Source: OFTM10 sp964196195
Lineage (GTDB): Bacteria; Actinomycetota; Acidimicrobiia; Acidimicrobiales; Aldehydirespiratoraceae
Direction: 5' to 3'
Assembly: GCA_964196195.1 (NCBI GenBank)
Contig: CAXMSE010000103.1
Coordinates: 1 to 47,631 of the forward strand
Length of the DNA stretch: 47,631 nucleotides
Each line of letters starts with the position of its first letter. Position 1 is the stretch's first letter. The notes below the pieces were generated by a model. That model was not told the origin of the DNA and ran no database searches. It saw nothing but the letters and a program-made list of their open reading frames with translations. Below are positions 39,654-47,631 of the stretch, piece by piece. A program made the position numbers and the translations under genes.

Positions 39654-41120
39654 ATGAAGGTGGATGTTCGCGAGATCTTCGAGCCGGGCCTTCCCTCCGA
39701 CGACGATCACCCTTATCGCAGTGGCGTCTGGCGCCCCCAGCACACCGAGTACGACGCCTGGGACCTCGATGTCGAGGGCACGATCCCCGATGACCTCAAC
39801 GGCATCTACATCCGAAACACCGAGAACCCGGTGTTCGAACCTATTCGGCGCTACCACCCCTTCGATGGTGACGGCATGTTGCACTCGATCTCGTTCGAGA
39901 ACGGCGAGGCCCGCTACTCCAACCGTTTCGTGCGCACCGAGGCCTTCCTCGCCGAACAAGAGGCGAAGCAGAGCCTTTGGGCTGGTATCACCGAGCGCCC
40001 CTCCGACGCCATCGCCGACCACGGATGGGGCGCACGCACGATGATGAAGGACAACGCCAGCACCGATGTGATCGTGCACCGCGGTGAGGCTCTTGCCAGC
40101 TTCTACCAGTGCGGCGAGCTTTACCGCCTCGACCCCATCACCCTTGAAACGCTCGGCACCAGTGAGTGGGGCGGTCGCTTCCCGGCGGAAGGAGTCTCGG
40201 CGCATCCGCGTGTCGACGAGCACACCGGCGAGCTCCTGTTCTTCAACTATCACGCTCATGCGCCCTACATGCACTACGGGGTGCTGAGTGCCGAAGGCGA
40301 ACTCGTCACCTATGTCGACATCCCCCTGCCTGGGCCTCGCCTGCCCCACGACATGATGTTCACCGAGAACTGGACGATCCTCAACGACCTCCCTCTCTTC
40401 TGGGACCCCGAGGCCCTTGCCAACGGGCAGTACTCCAACACCTTCCGCAGAGATCTGCCGAGCCGTTTCGCGGTGATTCCCCGCCACGGCACCACCGACG
40501 ACATCAGGTGGTTCGAAGCGGATCCCACCTTCGTCCTGCACTGGACCAATGCCTATGAGGACGGCGACGAGATAGTGCTCGACGGCTTTTTCCAACACAA
40601 CCCCACCGCAAGAGGGGTTGATCGGCACACCTCTGGGCACAAGGGGTTCGAGACGCTCGACATGAACGTGCTCGAGGCCCGCGCCCATCGTTGGCGCTTC
40701 GATCTCGTCACGGGAAAGACCACCGAGCAAGCGATGAGTGAGCGCTGTTCAGAGTTCCCAATGGTGAACGGCCGCCACTACGGGCGCCGGCACCGCTATT
40801 CGTACAATGCTCGCTGTGCCCACGGGATATTCGCCTTCGACGGCTTGATCAAGCACGACCTCGACACCGGCGAAGAGGAACTCTGGGAAGCACCGGAAGG
40901 GGTGTTCGTGAGCGAGACGCCGATGGCACCGCGCGACAGCTCTACCGGCGAGGACGACGGCTATCTCGTGACCTTCGCCTGCGATGTCGTCAACGACCGG
41001 TCAGATGCCCTTGTGTTCGATGCCGCGAACGTTGGCGACGGGCCGGTCGCGAAGATCCGGCTCCCCGAACGCATCAGCAGCGGAACCCACTCCACGTGGG
41101 TGCCCCGGGGCGATCTCTGA
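39654..41120 (+). CDS. Carotenoid oxygenase (RPE65/CCD family)
   Basis: 488 residues, usual family length; GAGGAGGA precedes the ATG. The seven-bladed propeller enzyme binds Fe(II) by four histidines, and matching blocks are visible: VSAHPRVDEHTGELLFFNYHA, PGPRLPHDMMFTENWTILND, FVLHWTNAYEDGDEIVLDGFF and ISSGTHSTWVP at the end. The N-terminus has GTIPDDLNGIYIRNTENPVFEP and YHPFDGDGMLHSISFENGEARYSNRFVRTE. It cleaves carotenoids, apocarotenoids or lignin-type stilbenes with oxygen. The 147-base divergent gap to the thiolase holds only a small GTGCC-A-GGCAC dyad. Confidence 0.93.
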   Translation: MKVDVREIFEPGLPSDDDHPYRSGVWRPQHTEYDAWDLDVEGTIPDDLNGIYIRNTENPVFEPIRRYHPFDGDGMLHSISFENGEARYSNRFVRTEAFLAEQEAKQSLWAGITERPSDAIADHGWGARTMMKDNASTDVIVHRGEALASFYQCGELYRLDPITLETLGTSEWGGRFPAEGVSAHPRVDEHTGELLFFNYHAHAPYMHYGVLSAEGELVTYVDIPLPGPRLPHDMMFTENWTILNDLPLFWDPEALANGQYSNTFRRDLPSRFAVIPRHGTTDDIRWFEADPTFVLHWTNAYEDGDEIVLDGFFQHNPTARGVDRHTSGHKGFETLDMNVLEARAHRWRFDLVTGKTTEQAMSERCSEFPMVNGRHYGRRHRYSYNARCAHGIFAFDGLIKHDLDTGEEELWEAPEGVFVSETPMAPRDSSTGEDDGYLVTFACDVVNDRSDALVFDAANVGDGPVAKIRLPERISSGTHSTWVPRGDL

Positions 41121-41127
41121 CGCAGGG

Positions 41128-41694
41128 TCACACCAGGCAGCTGTCGTAGTACTGCACCTCGGGACTGAGGCCGCGAGGATCGGCACCGATCTCGTCGGCC
41201 ACGCCCGAACCATCGAGCTCAACGAGGCCCATCAACACCGTGCCGTCGCACATGACGCCGTAGAGCTCGATCTCGGCTTCGCCCGGCACATCGGTGGTGA
41301 CCATCTCGAGCTCCATCAGGATCCGGAGAGGGCCCGGTGATGCCGCGTGATAGTGGTAGGCGCCCTGCTGCTGGGGGTGGCCGTCGATCGAGTCGAAGGT
41401 GTACTTCTCGCTGGCGATCTCGTTGGGGTTGGGGCGGTATTCATCGCCGCGGGAGTAGTCGAAGTCCTCGTGCTGCTCGTGGCCCTCCCCGTAGTAGTAG
41501 GACAGATGGGGTGGGAGGTTTGCACCGGTGATCACCACCATGTCGCCGTCGAGGCTGATGTCGGAGCAGTGGAAGTAGGTGGCGTAGAACACCGCCACGT
41601 CGTCGTCGACCGAGGTGTCGCAGTTGATCAGCAACTCGGTGGCGTCGTCGCTGCATGCCGAGGCCAGCAGGGCGATGGCAAGGAGTGCGATCAG
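41128..41694 (-). CDS. Putative lipoprotein of unknown function lacking a standard start codon
   Basis: The frame reads RRVALIALLAIALLASAC-SDDATELLINCDTSVDDDVAVFYATYFHCSD, a perfect lipoprotein signal peptide, but between the upstream gene's TGA (41712-41710) and the signal there is no ATG, GTG or TTG. The first candidate is CTG at 41694, used for these coordinates; TCG (41709-41707) stands where a start would be expected. A TTG at 41634 would lose the lipobox. The mature part has several Cys, Tyr and His residues (AYHYHAASPGPLRILMELEM, LYGVMCDGTVLMGLVELDGSG). It converges on the carotenoid oxygenase gene, seven bases between stops. Family not recognised. Confidence 0.6.
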   Translation of the reverse strand: MIALLAIALLASACSDDATELLINCDTSVDDDVAVFYATYFHCSDISLDGDMVVITGANLPPHLSYYYGEGHEQHEDFDYSRGDEYRPNPNEIASEKYTFDSIDGHPQQQGAYHYHAASPGPLRILMELEMVTTDVPGEAEIELYGVMCDGTVLMGLVELDGSGVADEIGADPRGLSPEVQYYDSCLV

Positions 41695-41709
41695 GGCTAC
41701 CCGACGCGA

Positions 41710-43047
41710 TCACGAGGCGATAGCGGGACCCCGACCGCGAGAAGCATCGGCGATGGTGCTCGCCACCCTTTCGAGGTCGCCGCCGAGGGATCCGATGCTG
41801 ACCCGGATGTGCTGGTCGGCGGTGGGGTCGACGCGGAACGGAGCCCCGGGCGCGACACCGATGCCATGGGCGGCCAGAGCGACGACGGCGCGGAGCTCGT
41901 CGTCGACCGGAATCCACATGTTGAGGCCCACACCGGGAACGACTGCCACCCCACGCTGGGCCAGGAGTCGGCCGAGCTCGACTCGACGCTGCCGATAGGT
42001 GTTGGCGGCAACGGCCACCAGCTGCTCGGTGGCAGGGTCGGTGAGCATCATGAGCAGGATCTCCTGGATCAGGCGACTGGTCCAGGACGGCCCGAGCTGG
42101 CGACGGCGAACGATGTTATCGATCACCTTGGCGGGCCCGCCGAGAGCGGCGACGCGAAGGTCGGGACCATGAGATTTCGAGAAGCTGTGGATGTGAACGG
42201 TGTGGTCGGGGGCGTGCTCGCCCACGCTGTGGATCGACACGCCGGTGGCCCCCGCGGAATGGTCGTCCTCCACCACAACAGTGCGTGTGCCCGTCACGAT
42301 CCCGGCGATTGCCTTCGAGCGATCGGCCGAGGTGTGCACTCCTGTCGGGTTGTTGGCGCGCGGTTGGGTGAGGATCGCGACTGGGTCGGCGTTCATCGCG
42401 GCGCGGATCGATTCGAGATCGGGGCCCTCGTCGTCGAGGGGTACACCCACGATCCGCGCCCCCGCGAGCTCCAGCATGTCGAGCATGGGAGGAAAGGTCG
42501 GATCCTCCACGATCACGGTGTCGCCGAGGTTGATGAGCTCCTTGATTACGCGATCGAGCGCGTCCTGAGCGCCATCGACGACTGTGATGGCGCCCTGGTG
42601 GAATGGCCATCGCCGACGAAGCTCCTCCTCCAGAGCGACGAGCACCGGCGGGTCGACGTATGAGCTGACGGCCACATCGGTGTGGAGACGGTGAAGGACC
42701 GGCCCCACCGGAGGCAGGAGGCTCCGGTCGGGGGTGCCCGTGCTCAGATCCAGCTCGATGGTGCCGGGCTCCACAGGAACCTGCCAATAGCGGCCGCCGA
42801 GCCCCACCCGAGTGGCCCGCACCGTCGTTCCTCGGCGCCGGTCGGTGGTGATTGTTCCGTGGGCCTGGAGGATCCGCCAGGCGTCGGACACGGTGTTGGC
42901 ACTGACACCCAGATGGGCGGCGAGGTTTCTGACAGTGGGCAGCTTGTCGCCCGAGCCGAGCCGGCCGTCGGTGATCAGCGAACCGATCGCCACCGCGATG
43001 CCCTGGGCCGAACGCTCCTCCAGCCTCTCCTCGATCAGTGCTTCCAT
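41710..43047 (-). CDS. MocR-type regulator: GntR helix-turn-helix fused to a PLP aminotransferase fold
   Basis: 445 residues from the ATG at 43047. Residues 1-75 form a GntR winged helix (GIAVAIGSLITDGRLGSGDKLPTVRNLAAHLGVSANTVSDAWRILQAHG). Residues 95-440 form a fold-type I aminotransferase domain with AQDALDRVIKELINLGDTVIVEDPTFPPM, RANNPTG, EDDHSAG and the PLP lysine in IHSFSKSHGPDLRV. MocR proteins use PLP chemistry to sense an amino acid or amine. It is divergent from the pyrimidine/beta-amino-acid operon, and a dyad lies seven bases before its ATG, so beta-alanine or a related amine is a sensible candidate effector (inference). Confidence 0.92.
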   Translation of the reverse strand: MEALIEERLEERSAQGIAVAIGSLITDGRLGSGDKLPTVRNLAAHLGVSANTVSDAWRILQAHGTITTDRRRGTTVRATRVGLGGRYWQVPVEPGTIELDLSTGTPDRSLLPPVGPVLHRLHTDVAVSSYVDPPVLVALEEELRRRWPFHQGAITVVDGAQDALDRVIKELINLGDTVIVEDPTFPPMLDMLELAGARIVGVPLDDEGPDLESIRAAMNADPVAILTQPRANNPTGVHTSADRSKAIAGIVTGTRTVVVEDDHSAGATGVSIHSVGEHAPDHTVHIHSFSKSHGPDLRVAALGGPAKVIDNIVRRRQLGPSWTSRLIQEILLMMLTDPATEQLVAVAANTYRQRRVELGRLLAQRGVAVVPGVGLNMWIPVDDELRAVVALAAHGIGVAPGAPFRVDPTADQHIRVSIGSLGGDLERVASTIADASRGRGPAIAS

Positions 43048-43053
43048 GAGAAA

Positions 43054-43084
43054 CTTTGTATAGAACAAAGAGACTCTTGTAAAG
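43054..43084. promoter_or_regulatory. MocR operator between the regulator and the catabolic operon
   Basis: CTTTGT (43054-43059) and ACAAAG (43065-43070) form a six-base inverted repeat around ATAGA, and a third related half-site TTGTAAAG follows at 43077-43084. The mixture of inverted and spaced repeats is usual for MocR operators. TATA-rich DNA within the dyad can serve as the -10 region for the regulator on the minus strand. This AT-rich patch stands out from the GC-rich surroundings. Confidence 0.6.
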
Positions 43085-43164
43085 GCCACGTGAGTTCAAA
43101 TAACGTCGCATGCGCAGGGGGGCGACCCCGGCTGCACCCACAGATCCCAAGCCCCGGAGGCCAC

Positions 43165-44007
43165 ATGTCCGATCTCGTGAAGGCTGCGATTCTACAGACA
43201 GCGTGGACCGGCGATATGGAGTCGATGATCGAGCTTCACGAGAAGTATCTGGCCGAGGCTGCCGCGGCGGGCACCCAGGTCATGTGCTTCCAGGAACTCT
43301 TCTACGGGCCCTATTTCTGCCAGGTCCAAGATTCCCAGTTCTACAGCTACGCCGAGGCCATTCCCGATGGTCCCACCACCAAGCGCTTCCAGGAGCTCGC
43401 CGAGAAGTACGGCATGGTGCTGGTCCTGCCCATGTACGAAGAAGAACAGCCTGGTGTGCTCTACAACACCGCCGCGGTGATCGACGCCGACGGCAGCTAT
43501 CTCGGCAAGTACCGCAAGGTCCACATCCCCCAGGTCAAGGGCTTCTGGGAGAAGTTCTACTTCCGTCCCGGCAACCTCGGCTATCCCGTATTCGAAACCG
43601 CAGTCGGGCGTGTAGCCGTCAACATCTGCTACGACCGCCACTTCCCCGAAGGCTGGCGCGCCTTCGGGCTCAACGGCGCCCAGATCGTGTTCAACCCGTC
43701 GGCCACCAGCCGCGGCCTGTCCGCCTACCTGTGGCAGCTGGAGCAGACCGCGTCGGCCGCCGCCAACATGTACTTCGTCGGCGCGATCAATCGTGTCGGC
43801 GTCGAGGATCTCGGTGACAACGACTTCTACGGCACTTCCTACTTCGCCAACCCGCGGGGCCAGTTCGTCGACGGCACCGCCTCCGACACCGAGGAGGAGC
43901 TTGTCATCCGCGACCTCGACCTCAGCATGGTCGACGAGGTTCGTAGCCAGTGGGCCTTCTATCGTGATCGCCGGCCCGACATGTACGGAGTCATCACCGA
44001 GGCCTGA
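43165..44007 (+). CDS. Beta-ureidopropionase (N-carbamoyl-beta-alanine amidohydrolase), nitrilase family
   Basis: 280 residues from the ATG at 43165, with CGGAGG before it. The nitrilase triad is visible as Glu44 (CFQELFYGPYFC), Lys118 (GKYRKVHIPQ) and Cys155 (VNICYDRHFPEGWRAFGLNGA). QVKGFWEKFYFRPGN is typical of the beta-ureidopropionase/N-carbamoylputrescine branch. It releases ammonia and CO2 from N-carbamoyl-beta-alanine, the third step of reductive pyrimidine breakdown. Its stop shares a base with the aminotransferase start, and dihydropyrimidinase follows in the operon. Confidence 0.92.
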   Translation: MSDLVKAAILQTAWTGDMESMIELHEKYLAEAAAAGTQVMCFQELFYGPYFCQVQDSQFYSYAEAIPDGPTTKRFQELAEKYGMVLVLPMYEEEQPGVLYNTAAVIDADGSYLGKYRKVHIPQVKGFWEKFYFRPGNLGYPVFETAVGRVAVNICYDRHFPEGWRAFGLNGAQIVFNPSATSRGLSAYLWQLEQTASAAANMYFVGAINRVGVEDLGDNDFYGTSYFANPRGQFVDGTASDTEEELVIRDLDLSMVDEVRSQWAFYRDRRPDMYGVITEA

Positions 44008-45296
44008 TGACCACCAACGCAGAACTCCTCGAGCGCTACAAAGCCGTTCTCCCGTCGTATGTGAAGCCGCTCTACTCCGAGCCGATCTCCATCGATCGTG
44101 GTGAAGGCGGCTACATCTGGGACCTCGAGGGCGAGCGCTACCTCGATTTCTTCGGTGGCGTGCTCACCACCATGATCGGCCACAGCAACCCCGAGGTAGT
44201 GGCGGCGGTGCAAGCCCAGGCGGCCAAGGTGATGCACACGTCCACCCTCTATCTCTCCGAGCCGATGATCGAACTGGCCGAGGAGATCGCCGCGGCTTCG
44301 GGCATTCCCGACGCCAGGGTGTTCTTCACCACCTCGGGCAGTGAGGCCAACGACACCGCCATCTTGTTGGCCACCAGCTATCGCAAATCCAACCAGGTGT
44401 TGGCCATGCGCAACAGCTACCACGGGCGCTCGTTCACGGCCCAGGCCATCACGTCTCATTCGTCGTGGTCGTCCACCAGCCTGTCCGGCCTTTCGGTGAA
44501 TTTTGTGCAGGGTGCATACCGACTGCGGAGCCCCTTTCGCAACATGGAAGACGCCGAGTTCACCGAAGCGTGCGTCGACGATCTCCAACAGGTGATCGAC
44601 ATGATGACCGCCGGCGATGTGGCCTGTCTCATCGCCGAACCCATCCAGGGCGTCGGCGGGTTCGCCACCCCGCCCGACGGCTTCTTCGGCAGCCTCCAGA
44701 AGGTCCTGTCCAACCACGGCATCTTGTTCGTGAGCGACGAGGTGCAGACCGGTTGGGGCCGCACCGGTGAACATTTCTGGGGTTATCAGGCCCACGACAT
44801 CGTTCCCGACATGCTCACCTTCGCCAAGGGAGTCGGCAACGGGATCACCCTCGCCGGCATCGTGGCGCGAGCCGAGATCACCGACACCATCACCGCCCAT
44901 TCCTTCAGCACGTTCGGAGGCAACCCCCTGTCGGCCTCGGCCGGCCTCGCCACCCTGCGTTATGTGAAGAGCAACGACCTGCAGGGCAATGCACTCACGA
45001 TGGGACGAAGGCTCGTCGCAGGCCTCCAGCCTGCAGTCGACCGCACGGAGTGGATCGCTGAGCTTCGGGGCAAGGGCCTGATGCAGGCCATCGAGATGGT
45101 GCAGCCCGGCACCACCGAGCCCGACCCGGATCGCGCCAACGCGATCCTCGAAGGATGCAAGGATCGGAGCCTGCTCGTAGGCAAGGGCGGGCTCTATGGC
45201 AATGTCATACGCATCACACCGATGCTCGACGTGAGCGCCGATGAGATCGACGAAGGCATCGCCGCCCTTGTCGAGACGATCGACTCGATCCAATAG
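44007..45296 (+). CDS. Class III PLP aminotransferase (beta-alanine or similar amino donor)
   Basis: 429 residues. Class III features: FFTTSGSEANDTAILLA, RNSYHGRSFTAQAIT, LIAEPIQGVGG, LFVSDEVQTGWGRTGEHFWGY with Asp244 for the PLP pyridine nitrogen, and the PLP lysine Lys274 in LTFAKGVGNG. Situated between beta-ureidopropionase and dihydropyrimidinase, it most likely transaminates beta-alanine (and 3-aminoisobutyrate) to malonate semialdehydes. Related AGXT2-like enzymes use alanine/glyoxylate, so the assignment comes from context. Confidence 0.9.
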   Translation: MTTNAELLERYKAVLPSYVKPLYSEPISIDRGEGGYIWDLEGERYLDFFGGVLTTMIGHSNPEVVAAVQAQAAKVMHTSTLYLSEPMIELAEEIAAASGIPDARVFFTTSGSEANDTAILLATSYRKSNQVLAMRNSYHGRSFTAQAITSHSSWSSTSLSGLSVNFVQGAYRLRSPFRNMEDAEFTEACVDDLQQVIDMMTAGDVACLIAEPIQGVGGFATPPDGFFGSLQKVLSNHGILFVSDEVQTGWGRTGEHFWGYQAHDIVPDMLTFAKGVGNGITLAGIVARAEITDTITAHSFSTFGGNPLSASAGLATLRYVKSNDLQGNALTMGRRLVAGLQPAVDRTEWIAELRGKGLMQAIEMVQPGTTEPDPDRANAILEGCKDRSLLVGKGGLYGNVIRITPMLDVSADEIDEGIAALVETIDSIQ

Positions 45297-45305
45297 GAGG
45301 TCAGC

Positions 45306-46718
45306 ATGACAACAATCATCAAGAACGGAACGGTCATCACCTCGACCGGTGCCGATCCGGCCGACGTTCTCATCGATGGTGAGCAGATCGTCGCAGTACT
45401 GCAGCCCGGCTCCGACGTCGCTCTCGCCGCCGAGAGCGGCGCCGAGAAGATCATCGATGCCACCGGTCTCTACGTGATCCCCGGTGGAATCGACGGCCAT
45501 ACCCACATGGAGTTGCCGTTCGGCGGCACCTACGCCTCCGACGATTTCGAGAACGGCACACGCGCCGCGGCGTGGGGTGGCACCACCACCATCGTCGATT
45601 TCGCGGTGCAGACCGAGGGCGCCAACGTGCGCGCCTGTCTCGACGAATGGTTCGCCAAGGCCGAGGGCAACTGTGCCATCGACTACGGCTTCCACCAGAT
45701 CATCGGCGGGGTCGACGACCAGTCGCTGAAGGACATGGACGCGCTCGTCCAGGAGGGCATCACCAGCTTCAAGCTCTTCATGGCCTATCCGGGAGTGTTC
45801 TATTCCGACGACGGCAAGATCCTGAGGGCCATGCAGCAAGCCGCGGGCAACGGCTCGCTGATCATGATGCATGCCGAAAACGGCATCGCCATCGATCTGT
45901 TGGCCGAGCAGGCTGTGGAACGCGGCGAGACCGCCCCCATCAACCACGGACTCGTGCGTCGGGCCGAACTCGAAGGTGAGGCCACCCATCGGGCCATCCA
46001 GTTGGCCAAGGTCGGGGCCTGCCCGCTCTACATCGTGCATCTGTCGGCTTCGGAGGCCCTCGAGCAGGTGATGATGGCGCGCGACAAGGGCGCCAACGTC
46101 TTCGCTGAGACCTGCCCCCAATACCTCTATCTCAATGTTGAGGATCATCTGGGTAAGCCAGGGTTCGACGGGGCCGGCTATGTCTGCTCCACCCCCCTGC
46201 GCACCAAGCACGCCCATCACCACGAGGATCTCTGGAAGGGGCTGCGCACCAACGATCTCAGCGTGGTCGCCACCGACCACTGCCCCTTCTGCATGAAGGA
46301 TCAAAAGGAGCTCGGCGTCGACGATTTCCGGGCCATTCCCAATGGCATCGGCGGAGTCGAGCATCGTATGGACCTGCTCTACCAGGGCGTGGTCAACGGC
46401 GAGATCTCCTTGCCCCGCTGGGTCGAACTGTGTGCCACCACCCCGGCCCGCATGTTCGGTCTCTACCCCCGCAAGGGCACCATCCAGGCAGGGGCCGACG
46501 CCGACATCGTGCTCTACGACCCCAACCACACCTGGAGCATCAGCGTCGACAACCACCACATGAACATGGACTACTCGGCCTATGAAGGCATCGAGATCAA
46601 CGGCCATGTCCACACCGTGATGTCGCGGGGCCGCACCATCATCGAAAACGACACCTACACCGGTTCGACCGGCCACGGCAAATACCTGCGCCGCGGCTTG
46701 TCGCAGTACCTCATCTGA
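45306..46718 (+). CDS. hydA: Dihydropyrimidinase (D-hydantoinase)
   Basis: 470 residues, AGGAGG-like site before the ATG at 45306. The binuclear metal site is seen in GGIDGHTHMELPFGG (His65, His67), the carbamylated lysine in SFKLFMAYPG (Lys156), and further ligands in MMHAENG and YIVHLSASEAL; VVATDHCPFCMKDQKELG is characteristic of the dihydropyrimidinase/hydantoinase branch. It opens dihydrouracil or dihydrothymine to N-carbamoyl-beta-amino acids. The operon order (amidase, aminotransferase, dihydropyrimidinase, dehydrogenase) defines pyrimidine catabolism. The first enzyme, dihydropyrimidine dehydrogenase, is not in the window. Confidence 0.95.
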   Translation: MTTIIKNGTVITSTGADPADVLIDGEQIVAVLQPGSDVALAAESGAEKIIDATGLYVIPGGIDGHTHMELPFGGTYASDDFENGTRAAAWGGTTTIVDFAVQTEGANVRACLDEWFAKAEGNCAIDYGFHQIIGGVDDQSLKDMDALVQEGITSFKLFMAYPGVFYSDDGKILRAMQQAAGNGSLIMMHAENGIAIDLLAEQAVERGETAPINHGLVRRAELEGEATHRAIQLAKVGACPLYIVHLSASEALEQVMMARDKGANVFAETCPQYLYLNVEDHLGKPGFDGAGYVCSTPLRTKHAHHHEDLWKGLRTNDLSVVATDHCPFCMKDQKELGVDDFRAIPNGIGGVEHRMDLLYQGVVNGEISLPRWVELCATTPARMFGLYPRKGTIQAGADADIVLYDPNHTWSISVDNHHMNMDYSAYEGIEINGHVHTVMSRGRTIIENDTYTGSTGHGKYLRRGLSQYLI

Positions 46719-46771
46719 GCCGGCGATCGCCGAGCTTCAGCACCACCCCCGCAGGAACCACAGGAGCACTC

Positions 46772-47631
46772 GTGCACACAATCGGCCATCTAATCGATGG
46801 CGAGAGGATCGACGGCACGTCGGACCGCACCTCGCCGGTATTCAATCCGGCCACCGGCGAACAGACCGCGGAACTCGCGCTCGCCTCCGTCGACGAGGTC
46901 GATGCGGCGGTGGCATCGGCCCAGGCCGCTTTCGCGGGTTGGAGCCAGGTGAGCGTCGCCCGGCGGATCAAGCTGATGCACGCGTTCCGCAACCTGGTGG
47001 TCGACAACGCCGAGGAAGTCGGTCACCTCCTCACCGCCGAACACGGCAAGGTGTTGAGCGACTCCGCAGGCGAAGTGGCCCGCTGTATCGAAAACATCGA
47101 GTTCGCCTGCGGCCTCGCCGACCATCTCAAGGGCACCCTCAACGAGCATGCCTCCACCGGGGTCGATGTCTACACGGTGCGTCGGCCCCTCGGCGTGGTG
47201 ACCGGTATCACCCCGTTCAACTTCCCGGTGATGGTGCCATTGTGGATGGCTCCCAATGCCATTGCCTGCGGCAACACCTTCGTGCTGAAGCCGTCCGAGC
47301 GTGATCCCTCGGCCCCGATGCTGCTGGCCGAACTCTTCCAGGAGGCAGGATTCCCGCCCGGGGTGTTCAACGTCGTCAACGGCGACAAGGTCGCGGTCGA
47401 CCGACTACTCGAGCATCCCGACGTGAAGGCCGCGAGTTTCGTGGGCTCCACCCCGATCGCCAAATACGTCTACACCACGGGCACGGCTCACGGAAAGCGC
47501 ATCCAGGCCCTCGGTGGCGCCAAGAACCACATGGTGGTGCTCCCCGATGCCGATATCGATCTTGCCGCCGACTCCGCGGTTTCCGCGGCCTACGGCTCCG
47601 CAGGGGAGCGTTGCATGGCCATCTCGGTGGT
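46772..47631 (+). CDS. mmsA: CoA-acylating methylmalonate-semialdehyde dehydrogenase (3' end cut by window edge)
   Basis: About 286 residues visible from the GTG at 46772 (CAGGAG upstream). Aldehyde-dehydrogenase features: LIDGERIDGTSDRTSPVFNPATGE, HGKVLSDSAGEVARCIENIEFACG, GVVTGITPFNFPVMVPLWMAPNAIACGNTFVLKPSERDPSAP, FVGSTPIAKYVY, LGGAKNHMVVLPDADID, and the catalytic Cys in AGERCMAISVV at the very edge. KNHMVVLPDAD and FNFPVMVPLWM are diagnostic for MmsA/IolA, which converts malonate or methylmalonate semialdehyde to acetyl- or propionyl-CoA. This completes the use of products made by the upstream aminotransferase. Confidence 0.92.
   Translation, partial: MHTIGHLIDGERIDGTSDRTSPVFNPATGEQTAELALASVDEVDAAVASAQAAFAGWSQVSVARRIKLMHAFRNLVVDNAEEVGHLLTAEHGKVLSDSAGEVARCIENIEFACGLADHLKGTLNEHASTGVDVYTVRRPLGVVTGITPFNFPVMVPLWMAPNAIACGNTFVLKPSERDPSAPMLLAELFQEAGFPPGVFNVVNGDKVAVDRLLEHPDVKAASFVGSTPIAKYVYTTGTAHGKRIQALGGAKNHMVVLPDADIDLAADSAVSAAYGSAGERCMAISV

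Noticed and set aside
39507..40730. A 408-residue upstream extension of the thiolase frame
   Set aside because: It is antisense to the carotenoid oxygenase gene. The thiolase fold begins at GTG 39506 and is already full length.
41707..41712. Readthrough or selenocysteine at the MocR stop into the lipoprotein
   Set aside because: The two frames coincide, but the MocR protein is already complete and the next frame begins a signal peptide, so a lost start codon is a simpler account.
42682..43164. Upstream extension of the beta-ureidopropionase frame
   Set aside because: It is the shadow of the MocR gene; ATG 43165 has a proper ribosome site and the nitrilase domain begins there.
43959..46676. 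A 905-codon open frame on the minus strand across the pyrimidine operon
   Set aside because: It is a codon-bias shadow: the plus strand carries three well-recognised enzymes with full catalytic motifs, and the antisense translation has no family features.
1..47631. CRISPR arrays, insertion sequences, prophage, integrases
   Set aside because: No regularly spaced repeats, transposase or integrase motifs, or phage structural genes were seen on either strand.

Overview
The window is high-GC, densely packed bacterial DNA with many 1 to 20 bp gene overlaps. It has the gene flavour of an actinobacterium, most likely an environmental Acidimicrobiia-type lineage. Pointers are F420-style enzymes (a luciferase-like oxidoreductase and a Ddn-like remnant), an SCO6745-family protein, a CaiB/acyl-CoA ligase/thiolase set, acidic lipoproteins that follow a Cys-Gly-Gly-Asp start, and several genes whose -10 box sits right at the start codon (leaderless transcripts). 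The genus cannot be fixed from sequence alone. I found no rRNA, tRNA, CRISPR array, insertion sequence or prophage.

Layout. 1-2.5 kb: an ABC exporter (FtsX-type permease cut by the left edge, plus ATPase) behind a TetR regulator. 2.5-5.6 kb: an overlapping GNAT, sulfatase and 2-oxoglutarate/Fe(II) oxygenase operon. 5.7-8.4 kb: class I aldolase, ZIP metal transporter, a small copper chaperone with a MerR/CueR-type promoter, and a transglutaminase-like protein. 8.5-14.6 kb: a complete five-gene peptide-type ABC importer. 14.7-21.4 kb: an acyl-CoA and flavin/F420 module (LLM oxidoreductase, SRPBCC protein, decayed Ddn-like gene, acyl-CoA ligase, CaiB CoA-transferase, a nitroreductase-SRPBCC fusion, SCO6745 protein). 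21.5-25.9 kb: universal stress protein, thymidine phosphorylase, metF, and an ArsR-methyltransferase fusion with a near-perfect palindromic operator.

26-36.4 kb is a sulfur and thiol-redox island. It holds a redoxin gene interrupted in frame by a UGA exactly at the first position of a CxPC motif (a probable selenocysteine), a DsbB plus thioredoxin-rhodanese pair divergent from a GntR regulator, a CsoR/CstR-family repressor with three clear operators, a rhodanese, a CstB-like persulfide dioxygenase-rhodanese fusion, a His/Met/Asp-rich cupredoxin-like lipoprotein, a SulP transporter, a Crp/Fnr regulator and a patatin.

36.4-38.3 kb: two paralogous membrane proteins of unknown function behind a Crp/Fnr-like palindrome and a structured leader, closed by a strong terminator. 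38.3-41.7 kb: thiolase, carotenoid oxygenase and a lipoprotein that has lost a recognisable start codon. 41.7-47.6 kb: a MocR regulator divergent from a reductive pyrimidine or beta-amino-acid catabolic operon (beta-ureidopropionase, class III aminotransferase, dihydropyrimidinase, methylmalonate-semialdehyde dehydrogenase), the last gene cut by the right edge.

The strongest result is the UGA-interrupted redoxin at 26128-26685. The next most useful are the regulatory palindromes, each beside a regulator of the matching family or an obvious target gene.
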